Below, piece after piece: positions 52,572-62,248 of a stretch of 64,000 bases of DNA (the first letter of the stretch is position 1; the number at the start of each line of letters is the position of its first letter). The stretch covers positions 1 through 64,000 of the forward strand of contig JAUICJ010000014.1 in NCBI GenBank assembly GCA_030427925.1, read 5' to 3'. Source of the DNA: Bacteroidia bacterium (lineage in GTDB: Bacteria > Bacteroidota > Bacteroidia > Flavobacteriales_D > Sanyastnellaceae). The notes under the pieces were generated by a model. The model did no database searches, had not been told where the DNA came from, and saw only the letters and a list, made by a program, of their open reading frames with translations. A program made the position numbers and the translations under genes.

Positions 52572-53573
52572 ATGGCCACCACCCGCATCGGAAACATAGA
52601 GCTCGGGGATTGCCCGCTGCTGCTCGCGCCCATGGAGGACGTGAGCGATCCGCCGTTTCGCTTCGTTTGCAAGCAATTCGGGGCGGATTTGATGTACACG
52701 GAGTTCATTTCGAGCGAGGGGCTCATTCGGGATGCGGCCAAATCCCGCGCGAAGTTGGACATCTTCGAGTACGAGCGTCCCATCGGCATCCAAATCTTCG
52801 GGAGCGAGATCACGTCCATGCGCGAGGCGGCCGCGATTGCGGAGGCGGCGGGACCGGATTTGGTCGACATCAACTACGGCTGCCCGGTGAAGAAGGTGGC
52901 CGGGCGCGGCGCGGGCGCAGGCATCCTGCAAGACATCCCGAAGATGGTGGAAATGACGAAGGAAATCGTCGACACCTGCGAATTGCCCGTCACGGTGAAA
53001 ACCCGCCTCGGCTGGGACGACAACTCCAAGTACATCGTGGAGGTGGCGGAACGCCTGCAAGACGTGGGCATCCAGGCCATCAGCATCCACGGCCGCACGC
53101 GCGCTCAGATGTACAAAGGCGAGGCGGATTGGTCGCTCATCGCGGAGGTGAAGAACAACCCGCGGATGCGCATTCCGGTGTTCGGCAACGGCGACATCAC
53201 TTCGCCAGAAAAGGCGGTGGAGTACCGCGAGCGCTATGGTGTGGATGGCATCATGATCGGCCGGGCCAGCATCGGGTCGCCGTGGTTTTTCCGGGAGGTC
53301 AAGCACTTCATGGCCACGGGCGAGCACCACGCGCCGGCGACGTTCGAGGAGCGCGTGGCTGCGGTCACCACCCACTTCGAGCGCAGCATCGACTGGAAAG
53401 GGGAGCGGTTGGGGGTCGTGGAGATGCGCCGCCACTATGCGAACTACTTCAAGGGGTTGCCGGGGTTCAAGCCGCATCGCTTGGATTTGGTGACGCTCGA
53501 CGACCCCGAAGCGATTCGGGCGAAGCTGCGCGAAATCGCCGCGCTCTATGACGGATTCGAAATCCCGGCCTAA
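52572..53573 (+). CDS. tRNA-dihydrouridine synthase (DusB-like)
   Basis: A 333-residue FMN enzyme that reduces uridines in the tRNA D-loop. LAPMEDVSDPPFR at the start, DINYGCPVKKV with the catalytic Cys, VTVKTRLGWD, SIHGRTRAQMYKG and VDGIMIGRASIGSPW (phosphate site) are all present. The start at 52572 fits the family; the longer in-frame reading crosses the CPBP gene. Its stop overlaps the convergent permease gene by 4 bp. Confidence 0.95.
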   Translation: MATTRIGNIELGDCPLLLAPMEDVSDPPFRFVCKQFGADLMYTEFISSEGLIRDAAKSRAKLDIFEYERPIGIQIFGSEITSMREAAAIAEAAGPDLVDINYGCPVKKVAGRGAGAGILQDIPKMVEMTKEIVDTCELPVTVKTRLGWDDNSKYIVEVAERLQDVGIQAISIHGRTRAQMYKGEADWSLIAEVKNNPRMRIPVFGNGDITSPEKAVEYRERYGVDGIMIGRASIGSPWFFREVKHFMATGEHHAPATFEERVAAVTTHFERSIDWKGERLGVVEMRRHYANYFKGLPGFKPHRLDLVTLDDPEAIRAKLREIAALYDGFEIPA

Positions 53574-54778
53574 CGGGACATGCGCCGAATGAGGAGGCGC
53601 ACCATCAGCGCCGATCCCACGCCGCCCACGACGATGACGACGCTCACCGTGCCGAGTACGTCGGTGAGGGCCAGCCGCACGGGATAGGCGGGAACGATGG
53701 AACCGTCGAGTTTCACCCAGCCGTACCGCGCCTGCCCGAGCACGAGCGCGATGCCGAGGAGCGTGCCGATGGCCCCGCCGAGCACGTTGATGAGCAGCCC
53801 CTGCCACGAGAAGGCCTGTTCGAGGCGCCGGCCGGTCAAGCCGAGGGCTTGCAGCACCGCGATGTCTTCGCGTTTGTCCAGCAGGAGCATGGTCAGCGAG
53901 GCCATGATGTTGAACGCCGCGACGATGAGGATGAAGCTGAGGATGACGAACGTCGCCCATTTTTCTGCGCGGTTCGTCTTGGTAATCAGTGCGTTCTTCT
54001 CCGCCCGCGTGCGCAGCCGCGTTCCTTCCGGCAGCCGCTGGGCCAAATCCCGTACCACCTCCTCCACGTCCCACCCCTCCGCCGGCTCCAGCTCGAACCG
54101 GCTGCACGCGTCGGGCCGCTCGAACAAATCCCGCCCGGCCTCCAGGGACAAGAGCACGTACCGCACGTCGAGGTCGGCGTTGATGCTGAACACGTCCACC
54201 GCCCACGCTTCCACGGTCCGAAGGGCCCGCTCCCTGCTGCGCGCCAAGGATTTGCCCCGTTTGGGCGCGCGCAACTTCACGAGGGAAGCTTGGTCCGATT
54301 GCGTGTTCGCCCCCAAGGCATTCCGCACGCCGAGCCCAAGCGTGACTGTGGGCATCCCATGCCAGGACGCCACCCACCGTCCCGACCGAATGGCGCCTTC
54401 GACCGGAGTGATGTCCACGAAGGCCGAATCGAAGGCGAGCACGGACACCACCACCGGCGCTCCACTGGAAAGCTGCGCCACCGCTTCCTCCTCGATGACG
54501 GCTGCCCACCGCCCCACCGAAGCCTGCTCGTCCAGCCAAACCCCGAGCGAGTCCGGCACCACGGCCCCCGATTCCGGCACGAGTGCCAACTCCGCATCCA
54601 GCGTGCCGAAGAGCTCACTGACCACGTCCTCGATGCCGTTGAACGCCGACAAGATGGCGATCATGGCCGCCGTCACCGCCGCGATCACGAACATCGAAAT
54701 GCTCGAAATCAGGTGGATGAGGTTGCGCGTTCGGCGGCTGAAGATGTAGCGGCGGGCAAGCCGGAGGGGCAGATTCAC
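53570..54778 (-). CDS. LolC/E-type lipoprotein-releasing permease
   Basis: A 402-residue permease with one N-terminal helix, a large periplasmic domain, and three C-terminal helices (about 265-395). The family start LRLARRYIFSRRTRNLIHLIS, the SAFNGIEDVV motif after helix 1, and KREDIAVLQALGLTGRRLEQAF are typical. It would extract lipoproteins for outer-membrane sorting; the ATPase is not adjacent. The start is a GTG at 54778, supported by a box 4 nt upstream. In related genomes this gene usually follows rbfA; here two genes intervene. Confidence 0.9.
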   Translation of the reverse strand: MNLPLRLARRYIFSRRTRNLIHLISSISMFVIAAVTAAMIAILSAFNGIEDVVSELFGTLDAELALVPESGAVVPDSLGVWLDEQASVGRWAAVIEEEAVAQLSSGAPVVVSVLAFDSAFVDITPVEGAIRSGRWVASWHGMPTVTLGLGVRNALGANTQSDQASLVKLRAPKRGKSLARSRERALRTVEAWAVDVFSINADLDVRYVLLSLEAGRDLFERPDACSRFELEPAEGWDVEEVVRDLAQRLPEGTRLRTRAEKNALITKTNRAEKWATFVILSFILIVAAFNIMASLTMLLLDKREDIAVLQALGLTGRRLEQAFSWQGLLINVLGGAIGTLLGIALVLGQARYGWVKLDGSIVPAYPVRLALTDVLGTVSVVIVVGGVGSALMVRLLIRRMSR

Positions 54779-54782
54779 GGGT

Positions 54783-54790
54783 GCAAGTTA
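54783..54790 (-). promoter_or_regulatory. -7-like box of the Lol-type permease gene
   Basis: TAACTTGC on the minus strand, then ACCC and the GTG at 54778. It overlaps the stop of the upstream FAD gene, and its spacing supports the GTG start. Confidence 0.4.
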
Positions 54791-55900
54791 GCGGGATTTG
54801 GCCAGCAAGTCAGCGGCTTCTCGGCCCAAACCCGCGCCGATCGCGACCCCCATTCCCCCCAACCGAACCGCGGCCAGCACCCCCGGCCCGACGGCCTCCA
54901 CGATGGGTTCGCGGACGGCCCCAACTCCCAAGGTGCCGGTCCATTCGAATGCGGTAGCCCCCGCGTCCGGCCACAAGTCGGTGAGCAGGGAGCGCAGCCG
55001 GTCGGCCGTGCCCGATGCATCGAGTTGCCAGTGCCGGCCCCCGCCGATGAGGAGGCGGCCGTCGGGCAGGTGGCGGGCGTAGACGTAGCCGGCCTCGAGG
55101 TGATACGTTCCGGTGGATGGGCGCGTGGGGTGGGGTTCCGTCACGAGCACGCGGTTTTCTGCAGGGTGGGCATCCAAATCGGGCAGGAGCTCGCGGGCGA
55201 ATGCGTTCGTAGCGACGAGGCAACGGGGAACGGCGATGCGGTGTTCCGATCCGGATCGGCCCCGCCGCACCGTCAGTTCGACGGGATCACCGGGTTTCAC
55301 CGCCACAATTTCGACCCCGCGCACCACGTCGACGCCCGCCTTTGCGGTGCGCCGCAGCAAGGCGCGGTGGAGGGCTCCCGTGTGCACCGCGCCTTCGAGG
55401 GGACTCCAATCTGCCGCGACGACCGCTCCTTCGCGCAAGGTGGCGGGTGCGGGCACGCGCTCAAACGTGCGCGCGATGCCCGTTACGGGCTCGAGCCACC
55501 GATTGAGGTCGGCGAGCGCGTCGGTGGCAACCGGTGCCATGCCCTCGGGCACGTAAAGCGCGTGGCTTCCACAGGATTCGTACCCGATGGCCCCATCGCC
55601 GAGCCAACTGCGCAAGGTGCGCAAGCCACGGAGTCGCCGTTCGACCAAGGCCAGCGCCGCCGCGTCGCCGAGGACTGCTCGATCGTCCAGGAGTTCGGCG
55701 GGACTGCCGAAGCAGGCAAAACCCGCATTGCGCGTCGTGCCGCCATCGCCGAATGCCGAGCGTTCCATCACGGCGATGCGCCAATCGGGGCGCAATTCGG
55801 CCAACCGGCACGCCGCGGACAGGCCGACGATGCCGCCACCGATGACGAGCGCGTCGCGGTGCTGCAACCAGGTTTGGTCTTCCCAAAAACTGAACTCCAT
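54788..55900 (-). CDS. FAD-dependent oxidoreductase (DAO family)
   Basis: A 370-residue flavoprotein of the D-amino-acid/glycine oxidase superfamily. The FAD motif GGGIVGLSAACRLAE is near residue 20, the GGTTRNAGFACFG loop follows, and GLGREAADLL closes the domain. The substrate is not evident; amines, amino acids or sarcosine-like compounds are possible. There is no signal peptide. It lies 9 bp before the Lol-type permease gene in the same direction. Confidence 0.86.
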   Translation of the reverse strand: MEFSFWEDQTWLQHRDALVIGGGIVGLSAACRLAELRPDWRIAVMERSAFGDGGTTRNAGFACFGSPAELLDDRAVLGDAAALALVERRLRGLRTLRSWLGDGAIGYESCGSHALYVPEGMAPVATDALADLNRWLEPVTGIARTFERVPAPATLREGAVVAADWSPLEGAVHTGALHRALLRRTAKAGVDVVRGVEIVAVKPGDPVELTVRRGRSGSEHRIAVPRCLVATNAFARELLPDLDAHPAENRVLVTEPHPTRPSTGTYHLEAGYVYARHLPDGRLLIGGGRHWQLDASGTADRLRSLLTDLWPDAGATAFEWTGTLGVGAVREPIVEAVGPGVLAAVRLGGMGVAIGAGLGREAADLLAKSR

Positions 55901-55904
55901 GCCC

Positions 55905-55912
55905 TAAATGTA
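55905..55912 (-). promoter_or_regulatory. -7-like box of the FAD oxidoreductase gene
   Basis: TACATTTA on the minus strand, one mismatch, then GGGC and the ATG at 55900. The whole intergenic gap is only 27 bp and holds two divergent boxes. Confidence 0.45.
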
Positions 55913-55915
55913 TTG

Positions 55916-55923
55916 TAACTTCC
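55916..55923 (+). promoter_or_regulatory. -7-like box of the delta-60 T9SS cargo gene
   Basis: TAACTTCC, then GACC and the ATG at 55928. It has the leaderless 4-nt spacing and is nearly back-to-back with the divergent FAD gene box. Confidence 0.4.
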
Positions 55924-55927
55924 GACC

Positions 55928-57616
55928 ATGAAAGCCTTGAATTTCCTCTTTGTTGGCGCGCTCGTCGCGGCGATGCAGCCGGTGGCCGCGCAGAACCCCG
56001 GTGACCTCGATGCAACGTTCGGTGACGCGGGGATCGCCTTGTTGGCTCCCATTTCCGACACGTCCATGGACAATGCCCGAGCCGTGGCCATTCGCCCGAG
56101 CGGTGAAATCGTGTTCACGGGAGTGAGTGCGGGTGTGGGCGGGTTCCAAATGACGGTGGGGCAGCTCCTGCCCGATGGTTCCTTGGACGCTTCCTTTGGA
56201 ACGGGTGGGGTCACCACCTACAGCGCAGCGGGAGGCTCGTGCTTCGGATACGACGTGGTGCTTGAGGCGGACGGACACGCTTTGGTGTGCGGCGCGGTGA
56301 GTTTGACGCCAGCGAACACGGCGTTTGCGGTGTGGCGTTTGCAGCCGAACGGGCAGCTCGACGCGGGATTTGGGGATGGCGGCGTGCTGGTTGTGGACCT
56401 CGACGAGAGCGAGGATTACGCGCAGGATTTGGTGGTGGCGAACGGCACGTACACGGCGGTGGGGTCGTCGATGCAGGCGGGGACTTCGTTTTACCGTGCG
56501 GCGTTGGTGCGCTTTGATTTGGCCGGCAACCTCGACGCTTCCTTCGTGAATGACGGGGTCCAAATCTACCCCGAAACCACCACCACGAACTACGACATTC
56601 GCGGCGGAACGGTGGGCGAGAGCGGCGACATCTACCTCGTCGGTTACACCACGGCTTCCTCCACGACCTACCCGATCGTGCTGCATTTCGGCGCAGACGG
56701 GCAGGCTGACATGTCGTACGGACTGGGTGGCATTTTCAACACCGGCGTCGATGGGCGGTACTTCGATGCGCACTACCAAAACGGGCGGCTGGTGGCCGTC
56801 GGGGACGCGAACAACGGCTCCGATGGGGTGGCGCGGGCACACGGTCCGACGGGCGCATTGGACGCCGCTTTCGGCACGGCGGGCGAAGTGTTCGTCAGCC
56901 CGGGAGGAGCGAACGTGTTGCTGGCCGTCGAAGCCCAAGCCGATGGGAAGTGGCTCCTCGGCGGAACGGCTTACTCGGGGTTCATGATGCGGGATTTCAT
57001 GGTGTCGCGCTTGAACGTTGACGGTTCGTTCGATGCGGATTGGGGAACGGACGGCCTGACCATCACGGACGTGTCTGCCGGCATCGAAGACGTGAACGAC
57101 CTCGCCATCCAGCCCGATGGCGCCATCGTCGCCGCGGGCTTCGCTCAAGTCACGAACAACGATTTCGCGTTTGCGCGTTACGTGGCCGGCGAGTTGGGGG
57201 CCATCTTGGGTTGTACGGAGGCCACGGCGTGCAATTTCAATGCGGCAGCAACGGAAGATGACGGGTCGTGTTACGGGGAAGGCGATGCGTGCGACGACGG
57301 GTTGGAGGAGACGGTCAACGACGCGTACAACGCCGATTGCGAATGCGTTGGGGAGGTCACCGATGTGGCGGAACTTCCGGGCCATGCGATTGCGCTGTTT
57401 CCGAATCCTGTGGAGGATTTGCTGACCATCGAGTTTGCGCATCCTGTGGCAGGCCAAACCGTTCAGCTATTTGACCCGGCCGGTCGCTCCATCCGCAGCG
57501 CGCAAGCTCACGAGCGGCGACTCCAGTGGGACCTGAGCGACTGCGAAGCGGGCACGTACGTCTTGCTCATCCGGGATGCCGACGGCCAATCCGTCCGCCG
57601 CATCGCGGTGCAGTGA
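55928..57616 (+). CDS. secreted delta-60 repeat protein with T9SS sorting domain
   Basis: A 562-residue exported protein: signal peptide (to PVAAQ), then about seven beta-propeller-like delta-60 repeats (pattern GxLDxxFGxxGxV, e.g. DGSLDASFGTGGVTT and NGQLDAGFGDGGVLV). Next come a GCTEATACNFNAAATEDDGSC motif (about 437-457), a calcium-loop-like Cys pair common in Bacteroidota surface proteins, and a C-terminal T9SS domain (FPNPVEDLLTIEF onward). It is probably surface-attached or secreted; the function is unknown. Confidence 0.85.
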   Translation: MKALNFLFVGALVAAMQPVAAQNPGDLDATFGDAGIALLAPISDTSMDNARAVAIRPSGEIVFTGVSAGVGGFQMTVGQLLPDGSLDASFGTGGVTTYSAAGGSCFGYDVVLEADGHALVCGAVSLTPANTAFAVWRLQPNGQLDAGFGDGGVLVVDLDESEDYAQDLVVANGTYTAVGSSMQAGTSFYRAALVRFDLAGNLDASFVNDGVQIYPETTTTNYDIRGGTVGESGDIYLVGYTTASSTTYPIVLHFGADGQADMSYGLGGIFNTGVDGRYFDAHYQNGRLVAVGDANNGSDGVARAHGPTGALDAAFGTAGEVFVSPGGANVLLAVEAQADGKWLLGGTAYSGFMMRDFMVSRLNVDGSFDADWGTDGLTITDVSAGIEDVNDLAIQPDGAIVAAGFAQVTNNDFAFARYVAGELGAILGCTEATACNFNAAATEDDGSCYGEGDACDDGLEETVNDAYNADCECVGEVTDVAELPGHAIALFPNPVEDLLTIEFAHPVAGQTVQLFDPAGRSIRSAQAHERRLQWDLSDCEAGTYVLLIRDADGQSVRRIAVQ

Positions 57617-57955
57617 TCAGCGCTTGAGGGCTTGGTCGACGGCTTCGTAGTGATCGAGGCTGTCGTCCAAGTAGAAGTTGAGTTCGGGGATGATGCGGAC
57701 TTGCTTGCCGATGAGGTCGGCTAGGGCCTTTCGAACGCGCCAGCCTTCGGCGCGCACGGCTTCGAGCGCGGCCTTTTTGTCCGGAACGGCCATGAAACTC
57801 AGGTAGACCTTTGCGAGGCCCAAATCCGGTGCCATGCGCACCGTGGTCACCGTGATGAACATGCCGGCAAACCACGCTTGCGACTGGCGTTGGAACAACG
57901 TGCTGAGGTCGCGGCGAATGAGTTCGGCGACTTTTTCTTGTCGGATGGATGCCAT
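57617..57955 (-). CDS. rbfA: 30S ribosome-binding factor A
   Basis: A 112-residue KH-like protein for 16S rRNA 5'-end maturation and cold adaptation. IRQEKVAELIRRDLSTLF at the start and PELNFYLDDSLDHYEAVDQAL at the end are the family signatures. It abuts the convergent T9SS cargo gene (0 bp between the stops). Its usual downstream neighbour, the Lol-type permease, is displaced to 53570. Confidence 0.94.
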   Translation of the reverse strand: MASIRQEKVAELIRRDLSTLFQRQSQAWFAGMFITVTTVRMAPDLGLAKVYLSFMAVPDKKAALEAVRAEGWRVRKALADLIGKQVRIIPELNFYLDDSLDHYEAVDQALKR

Positions 57956-57991
57956 GCTTCGAAATTGAGGGGTAAATCTACGCGCTCCCCG

Positions 57992-59176
57992 TTAGAACAG
58001 GAAGTTGTTGTACGGGTAGCGCTTCATGTGAATCGCTTTCACCTGTTCGTAGAGCAGGTCCCGGAAGGCGTCGAGGCCTTCCTTCGTGTGGGCGGAGATG
58101 AAGGCGGTTTGGATGCCGTTGCGCTCGTAGCGTTCGCGGATGCCGGCCATTTGTTCCAAACGCGTGAGGCCCACAAGCGGGTCTTCCTCCAACTGGTCGA
58201 TCTTGTTGAACAACAGCAGGGTAGGGGCGTCGTCGCTCCCGATTTCCGCGAGTGTGGCGTTCACCACGGCGAGGTGGTCCTCAAATTGCGGGTGCGACAC
58301 GTCCACCACGTGGATGAGCAGGTCGCTTTCGCGCGTTTCGTCGAGCGTGCTCTTGAAGCTCTCGATGAGCTGGTGGGGCAGCTTTCGGATGAAACCGACG
58401 GTGTCGCTCAGCAGGAAGGGCAAATTCTGAAACACCACCTTGCGCACCGTGGTGTCGAGCGTCGCGAAGAGCTTGTTTTCCGCAAAGACGTCGGACTTGG
58501 ACAGCAGCGTCATGAGCGTGCTTTTACCGACGTTCGTGTAGCCAACGAGGGCCACGCGCACGAGGGCCCCGCGGTTGCTCCGTTGGGTCGCCATCTGCCG
58601 ATCGATTTGGGCCAAATCCTTTTTCAACTTGGCAATCCGATCCCGGATGATCCGGCGGTCCGTCTCGATTTCCTTCTCGCCAGGGCCCTTCATTCCGATG
58701 CCGCCCTTCTGCTTCTGCAAGTGCGTCCACATGTTGGTCAGCCGGGGGAGCAGGTACTGGTACTGAGCGAGTTCCACCTGCGTCTTCGCGTGGGCCGTGC
58801 GGGCCCGAGCGGCGAAGATGTCGAGGATGAGGTTGGGGCGGTCGAGGACCTTGATTTCGGGCAGTTCGGCTTCGATGTTCCGGAGCTGCCGCGGGTTGAG
58901 TTCGTCGTCGAAGATGAGCATGTCGATGCCTTCCTCCTCCACGTACTCCTTGATTTCAGCGAGCTTGCCCGAACCGATGAAGGTGCGGGTGTCCGGCCGT
59001 TCCAGCGCCTGGGTGAAGACGCGCCGGGTGTCGGCCGAAGCCGTGGTGGCGAGGAACGCCAATTCGTCCAAGTACTCGTCGAGTTGTTCCCGGGTGGTGT
59101 TCCCGGTTAACAGGCCGATGAGGACACACGTTTCTTGCTTCGAAGCGGTGACCTGGGGCTGCTTTTTTTCGATCAT
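57992..59176 (-). CDS. hflX: ribosome-associated GTPase HflX
   Basis: A 394-residue GTPase that splits stalled or stressed ribosomes. The N-terminal HflX domain (DDELNPRQLRNIE, DRPNLILDIFAARA) is followed by a coiled coil with KGGIGMKGPGEKEIETDRR and the G domain: GYTNVGKSTLM (G1), DTVGFIRKLPHQLIESF (G3) and NKIDQL (G4). The start overlaps the stop of the cytochrome gene by 4 bp. Confidence 0.95.
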   Translation of the reverse strand: MIEKKQPQVTASKQETCVLIGLLTGNTTREQLDEYLDELAFLATTASADTRRVFTQALERPDTRTFIGSGKLAEIKEYVEEEGIDMLIFDDELNPRQLRNIEAELPEIKVLDRPNLILDIFAARARTAHAKTQVELAQYQYLLPRLTNMWTHLQKQKGGIGMKGPGEKEIETDRRIIRDRIAKLKKDLAQIDRQMATQRSNRGALVRVALVGYTNVGKSTLMTLLSKSDVFAENKLFATLDTTVRKVVFQNLPFLLSDTVGFIRKLPHQLIESFKSTLDETRESDLLIHVVDVSHPQFEDHLAVVNATLAEIGSDDAPTLLLFNKIDQLEEDPLVGLTRLEQMAGIRERYERNGIQTAFISAHTKEGLDAFRDLLYEQVKAIHMKRYPYNNFLF

Positions 59177-59487
59177 TCAGCGACGCGATAGGTGTCCAAA
59201 AACCGCGCAATCCCCGCAATTTCTTCTGCGGTCAAGACTTGTCCTTGCGGCGGCATCAGCCCTTTGCCATACCGGATGATGCGCTCGCGGTCCGCGTAAT
59301 CCATCGCAGAGGCGGTCAAATCCGGCGCGCCACTCGCCATCAACCGCCCATCGTCCCCGTGGCAAACGGAACACTTCTGCTGGTACAACCGCCCAGCCGC
59401 TTCCATCCCGATGGGCTCCACCTGTTCCGTCGGCCCACCGCCGCACGCCCAAAGCACCACCACCGCGCCCCAAATCACACGCCGCAT
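59173..59487 (-). CDS. cytochrome c lipoprotein
   Basis: A 104-residue small c-type cytochrome. The signal ends in a lipobox-like VLWACGG, so it is probably a lipoprotein. CSVCHGDDG is the heme c site and GLMPPQGQVL supplies the axial Met. It is likely a periplasmic electron carrier. The start at 59487 shares one base with the preceding membrane-protein stop, and its stop overlaps hflX. Confidence 0.88.
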   Translation of the reverse strand: MRRVIWGAVVVLWACGGGPTEQVEPIGMEAAGRLYQQKCSVCHGDDGRLMASGAPDLTASAMDYADRERIIRYGKGLMPPQGQVLTAEEIAGIARFLDTYRVAE

Positions 59488-59930
59488 CAGAACCAACCGT
59501 ATGCTTCGAAGCCCGACATGAACGGCCACGGGATGCGCGAAACGATGAGGAGCAAGGCGAGGCCAAAGAAGAGGGCTTGCTTGCGGTATTTGGCCCGGTC
59601 ACCTTCCGTGCGCTTGACGAGGCTGTGCCCCAACGTGCCCAGAACGATGCCGATGATCATCACGGAGATGTGTTCCACGGCAAAAAACCGGAGGACGCTG
59701 TTTTTCATCACGTCCGGTTGCTGGAACAAGGCCACGCCATTTTCTCCTACGAAGTAAAGGATGAGCCCAAGCACGAGTTGAATGTGCAAGGCGATCATGG
59801 TGAACAGCCCGCGCTTGCGCGCCCCTTCCGTGAAGGTGGACCCGCCAATCAAGGCTCCGACGAAGGTGACGACGAGCAAAATCAACGCGACCCAACGGAG
59901 GGCGCTGTGGAGGTGTAAAATTCCGGTCAT
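59487..59930 (-). CDS. small four-helix membrane protein
   Basis: A 147-residue protein with four hydrophobic helices and histidines inside or next to them (ILHLHSALRWVAL, MIALHIQLVLG, FFAVEHISVMI, TLGHSLVKR). This could bind heme in a b561-like way. Such proteins occur widely in Bacteroidota without a known role. Coupling to a cytochrome c lipoprotein gene supports an electron-transfer function, which remains an inference. The start at 59930 has a perfect promoter box 4 nt upstream. Confidence 0.75.
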   Translation of the reverse strand: MTGILHLHSALRWVALILLVVTFVGALIGGSTFTEGARKRGLFTMIALHIQLVLGLILYFVGENGVALFQQPDVMKNSVLRFFAVEHISVMIIGIVLGTLGHSLVKRTEGDRAKYRKQALFFGLALLLIVSRIPWPFMSGFEAYGWF

Positions 59931-59934
59931 GGCA

Positions 59935-59942
59935 CAAAGATA
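59935..59942 (-). promoter_or_regulatory. -7 promoter box, leaderless start of the four-helix membrane protein gene
   Basis: TATCTTTG on the minus strand, an exact TAnnTTTG match, then TGCC and the ATG at 59930. Confidence 0.65.
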
Positions 59943-59959
59943 CGTTGCTTCCAAGCGCA

Positions 59960-59990
59960 CAACACCCCGAGGGAACGCCTCGGGGTGTTG
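59960..59990 (-). terminator. strong hairpin after gdhA
   Basis: CAACACCCCGAGG and CCTCGGGGTGTTG form a perfect 13-bp stem around a 5-nt loop, 22 nt past the gdhA stop. No T-run follows on either strand, so it may be an mRNA 3'-end stabiliser rather than a true intrinsic terminator. Confidence 0.5.
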
Positions 59991-60012
59991 CATGCTGGAA
60001 GGCAGTCTGGGG

Positions 60013-61404
<1,392 letters not shown>

Positions 61405-62205
61405 TCAAAGACACGCAGTTCGCCCTCCATCCACAGGCAAATTGATGCCCGAAATGTAGTCCGCGGCGGGGGAGGCGAGGAACGCGATGGCGCGGGCGAT
61501 TTCGGCGGGTTCCGCGGTCCGTCCCATCGGGACTTGGGCGGCCATGGCGGCAAGGACGGCGTCCGGTGTGGTGCCGGTTTTTACGGCCTTCGCTTCGGCG
61601 AGGCTGCTCAGGCGCTGGGTGCCGGTGGCGCCGGGGAGCACGTTGTTGACGGTGATGTTGTGGGGGGCGACTTCGGTGGCCCAGGTTTTGGCCCAACTCG
61701 CCACCGCACCCCGGATGGTGTTGCTCACGCCCAACCCCGGCAGCGGCTGCTTGACCGACGTGCTGATGACGTTGATGATGCGGCCCCATCCGGCGTCCTT
61801 CATGCCCGGGAAGACGGCCGTTGCGAGCAAGTGGTTGCAGACCAAATGCTGCTCAAACGTGCCCCGAAACGCGTCCACCCCGGCTTCCGTGATCGGCCCA
61901 CCCGCCGGTCCGCCCGTGTTGTTCACGAGGATGTGCACGGGCCCTCGTGCCACCACGCGTCCCGCTGCGGCGGCTACGGTGTCCGGCGCACTGAAATCCG
62001 CGACTTCCATTTGGTGCCCCGTTCCCGGCAAGGTGGCCAGCGCGGCTTCGAGCCGTTCGGCATTCCGCGCGAGCAATGTGACGCGCGCGCCGAGCCCCGC
62101 CAAATGCTGCGCCGCCGCGAGCCCAATTCCTTGCGATGCCCCGCAAACGAGGGCATGTCGGCCGCCCAAATCCAGCGGCATCCAATCCAATGCATTTCGT
62201 TCCAT
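61405..62205 (-). CDS. SDR family protein with altered catalytic residues
   Basis: A 266-residue Rossmann protein. The NADP loop CGASQGIG (22-28), NNTGGP, and the C-terminal PVDGGRTACL resemble beta-ketoacyl-ACP-reductase-like SDRs. In the active-site segment the serine is present (ISTS), but the usual YxxxK is replaced by SNTIR: Tyr is Ser and Lys is Arg. Such variants are seen in a BKR-like SDR subgroup, so it may be real but with different chemistry. The start at 62205 is supported by a box 4 nt upstream. Confidence 0.85.
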   Translation of the reverse strand: MERNALDWMPLDLGGRHALVCGASQGIGLAAAQHLAGLGARVTLLARNAERLEAALATLPGTGHQMEVADFSAPDTVAAAAGRVVARGPVHILVNNTGGPAGGPITEAGVDAFRGTFEQHLVCNHLLATAVFPGMKDAGWGRIINVISTSVKQPLPGLGVSNTIRGAVASWAKTWATEVAPHNITVNNVLPGATGTQRLSSLAEAKAVKTGTTPDAVLAAMAAQVPMGRTAEPAEIARAIAFLASPAADYISGINLPVDGGRTACL

Positions 62206-62209
62206 GCCG

Positions 62210-62217
62210 CGAAAGTA
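62210..62217 (-). promoter_or_regulatory. -7-like box of the SDR gene
   Basis: TACTTTCG on the minus strand, one mismatch, then CGGC and the ATG at 62205; leaderless spacing. Confidence 0.5.
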
Positions 62218-62236
62218 CAACCGCCCGGACGTGCTG

Positions 62237-62244
62237 TAACTTCG
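62237..62244 (+). promoter_or_regulatory. -7-like box of mce
   Basis: TAACTTCG, one mismatch, then CTCC and the ATG at 62249. The divergent gap of 43 bp carries both leaderless boxes. Confidence 0.5.
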
Positions 62245-62248
62245 CTCC

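Noticed and set aside
59960-59990. The 13-bp hairpin after gdhA as a transposon end or attachment site
   Set aside because: There is only one copy, it has no target duplication, and its place just after gdhA fits a transcript end.
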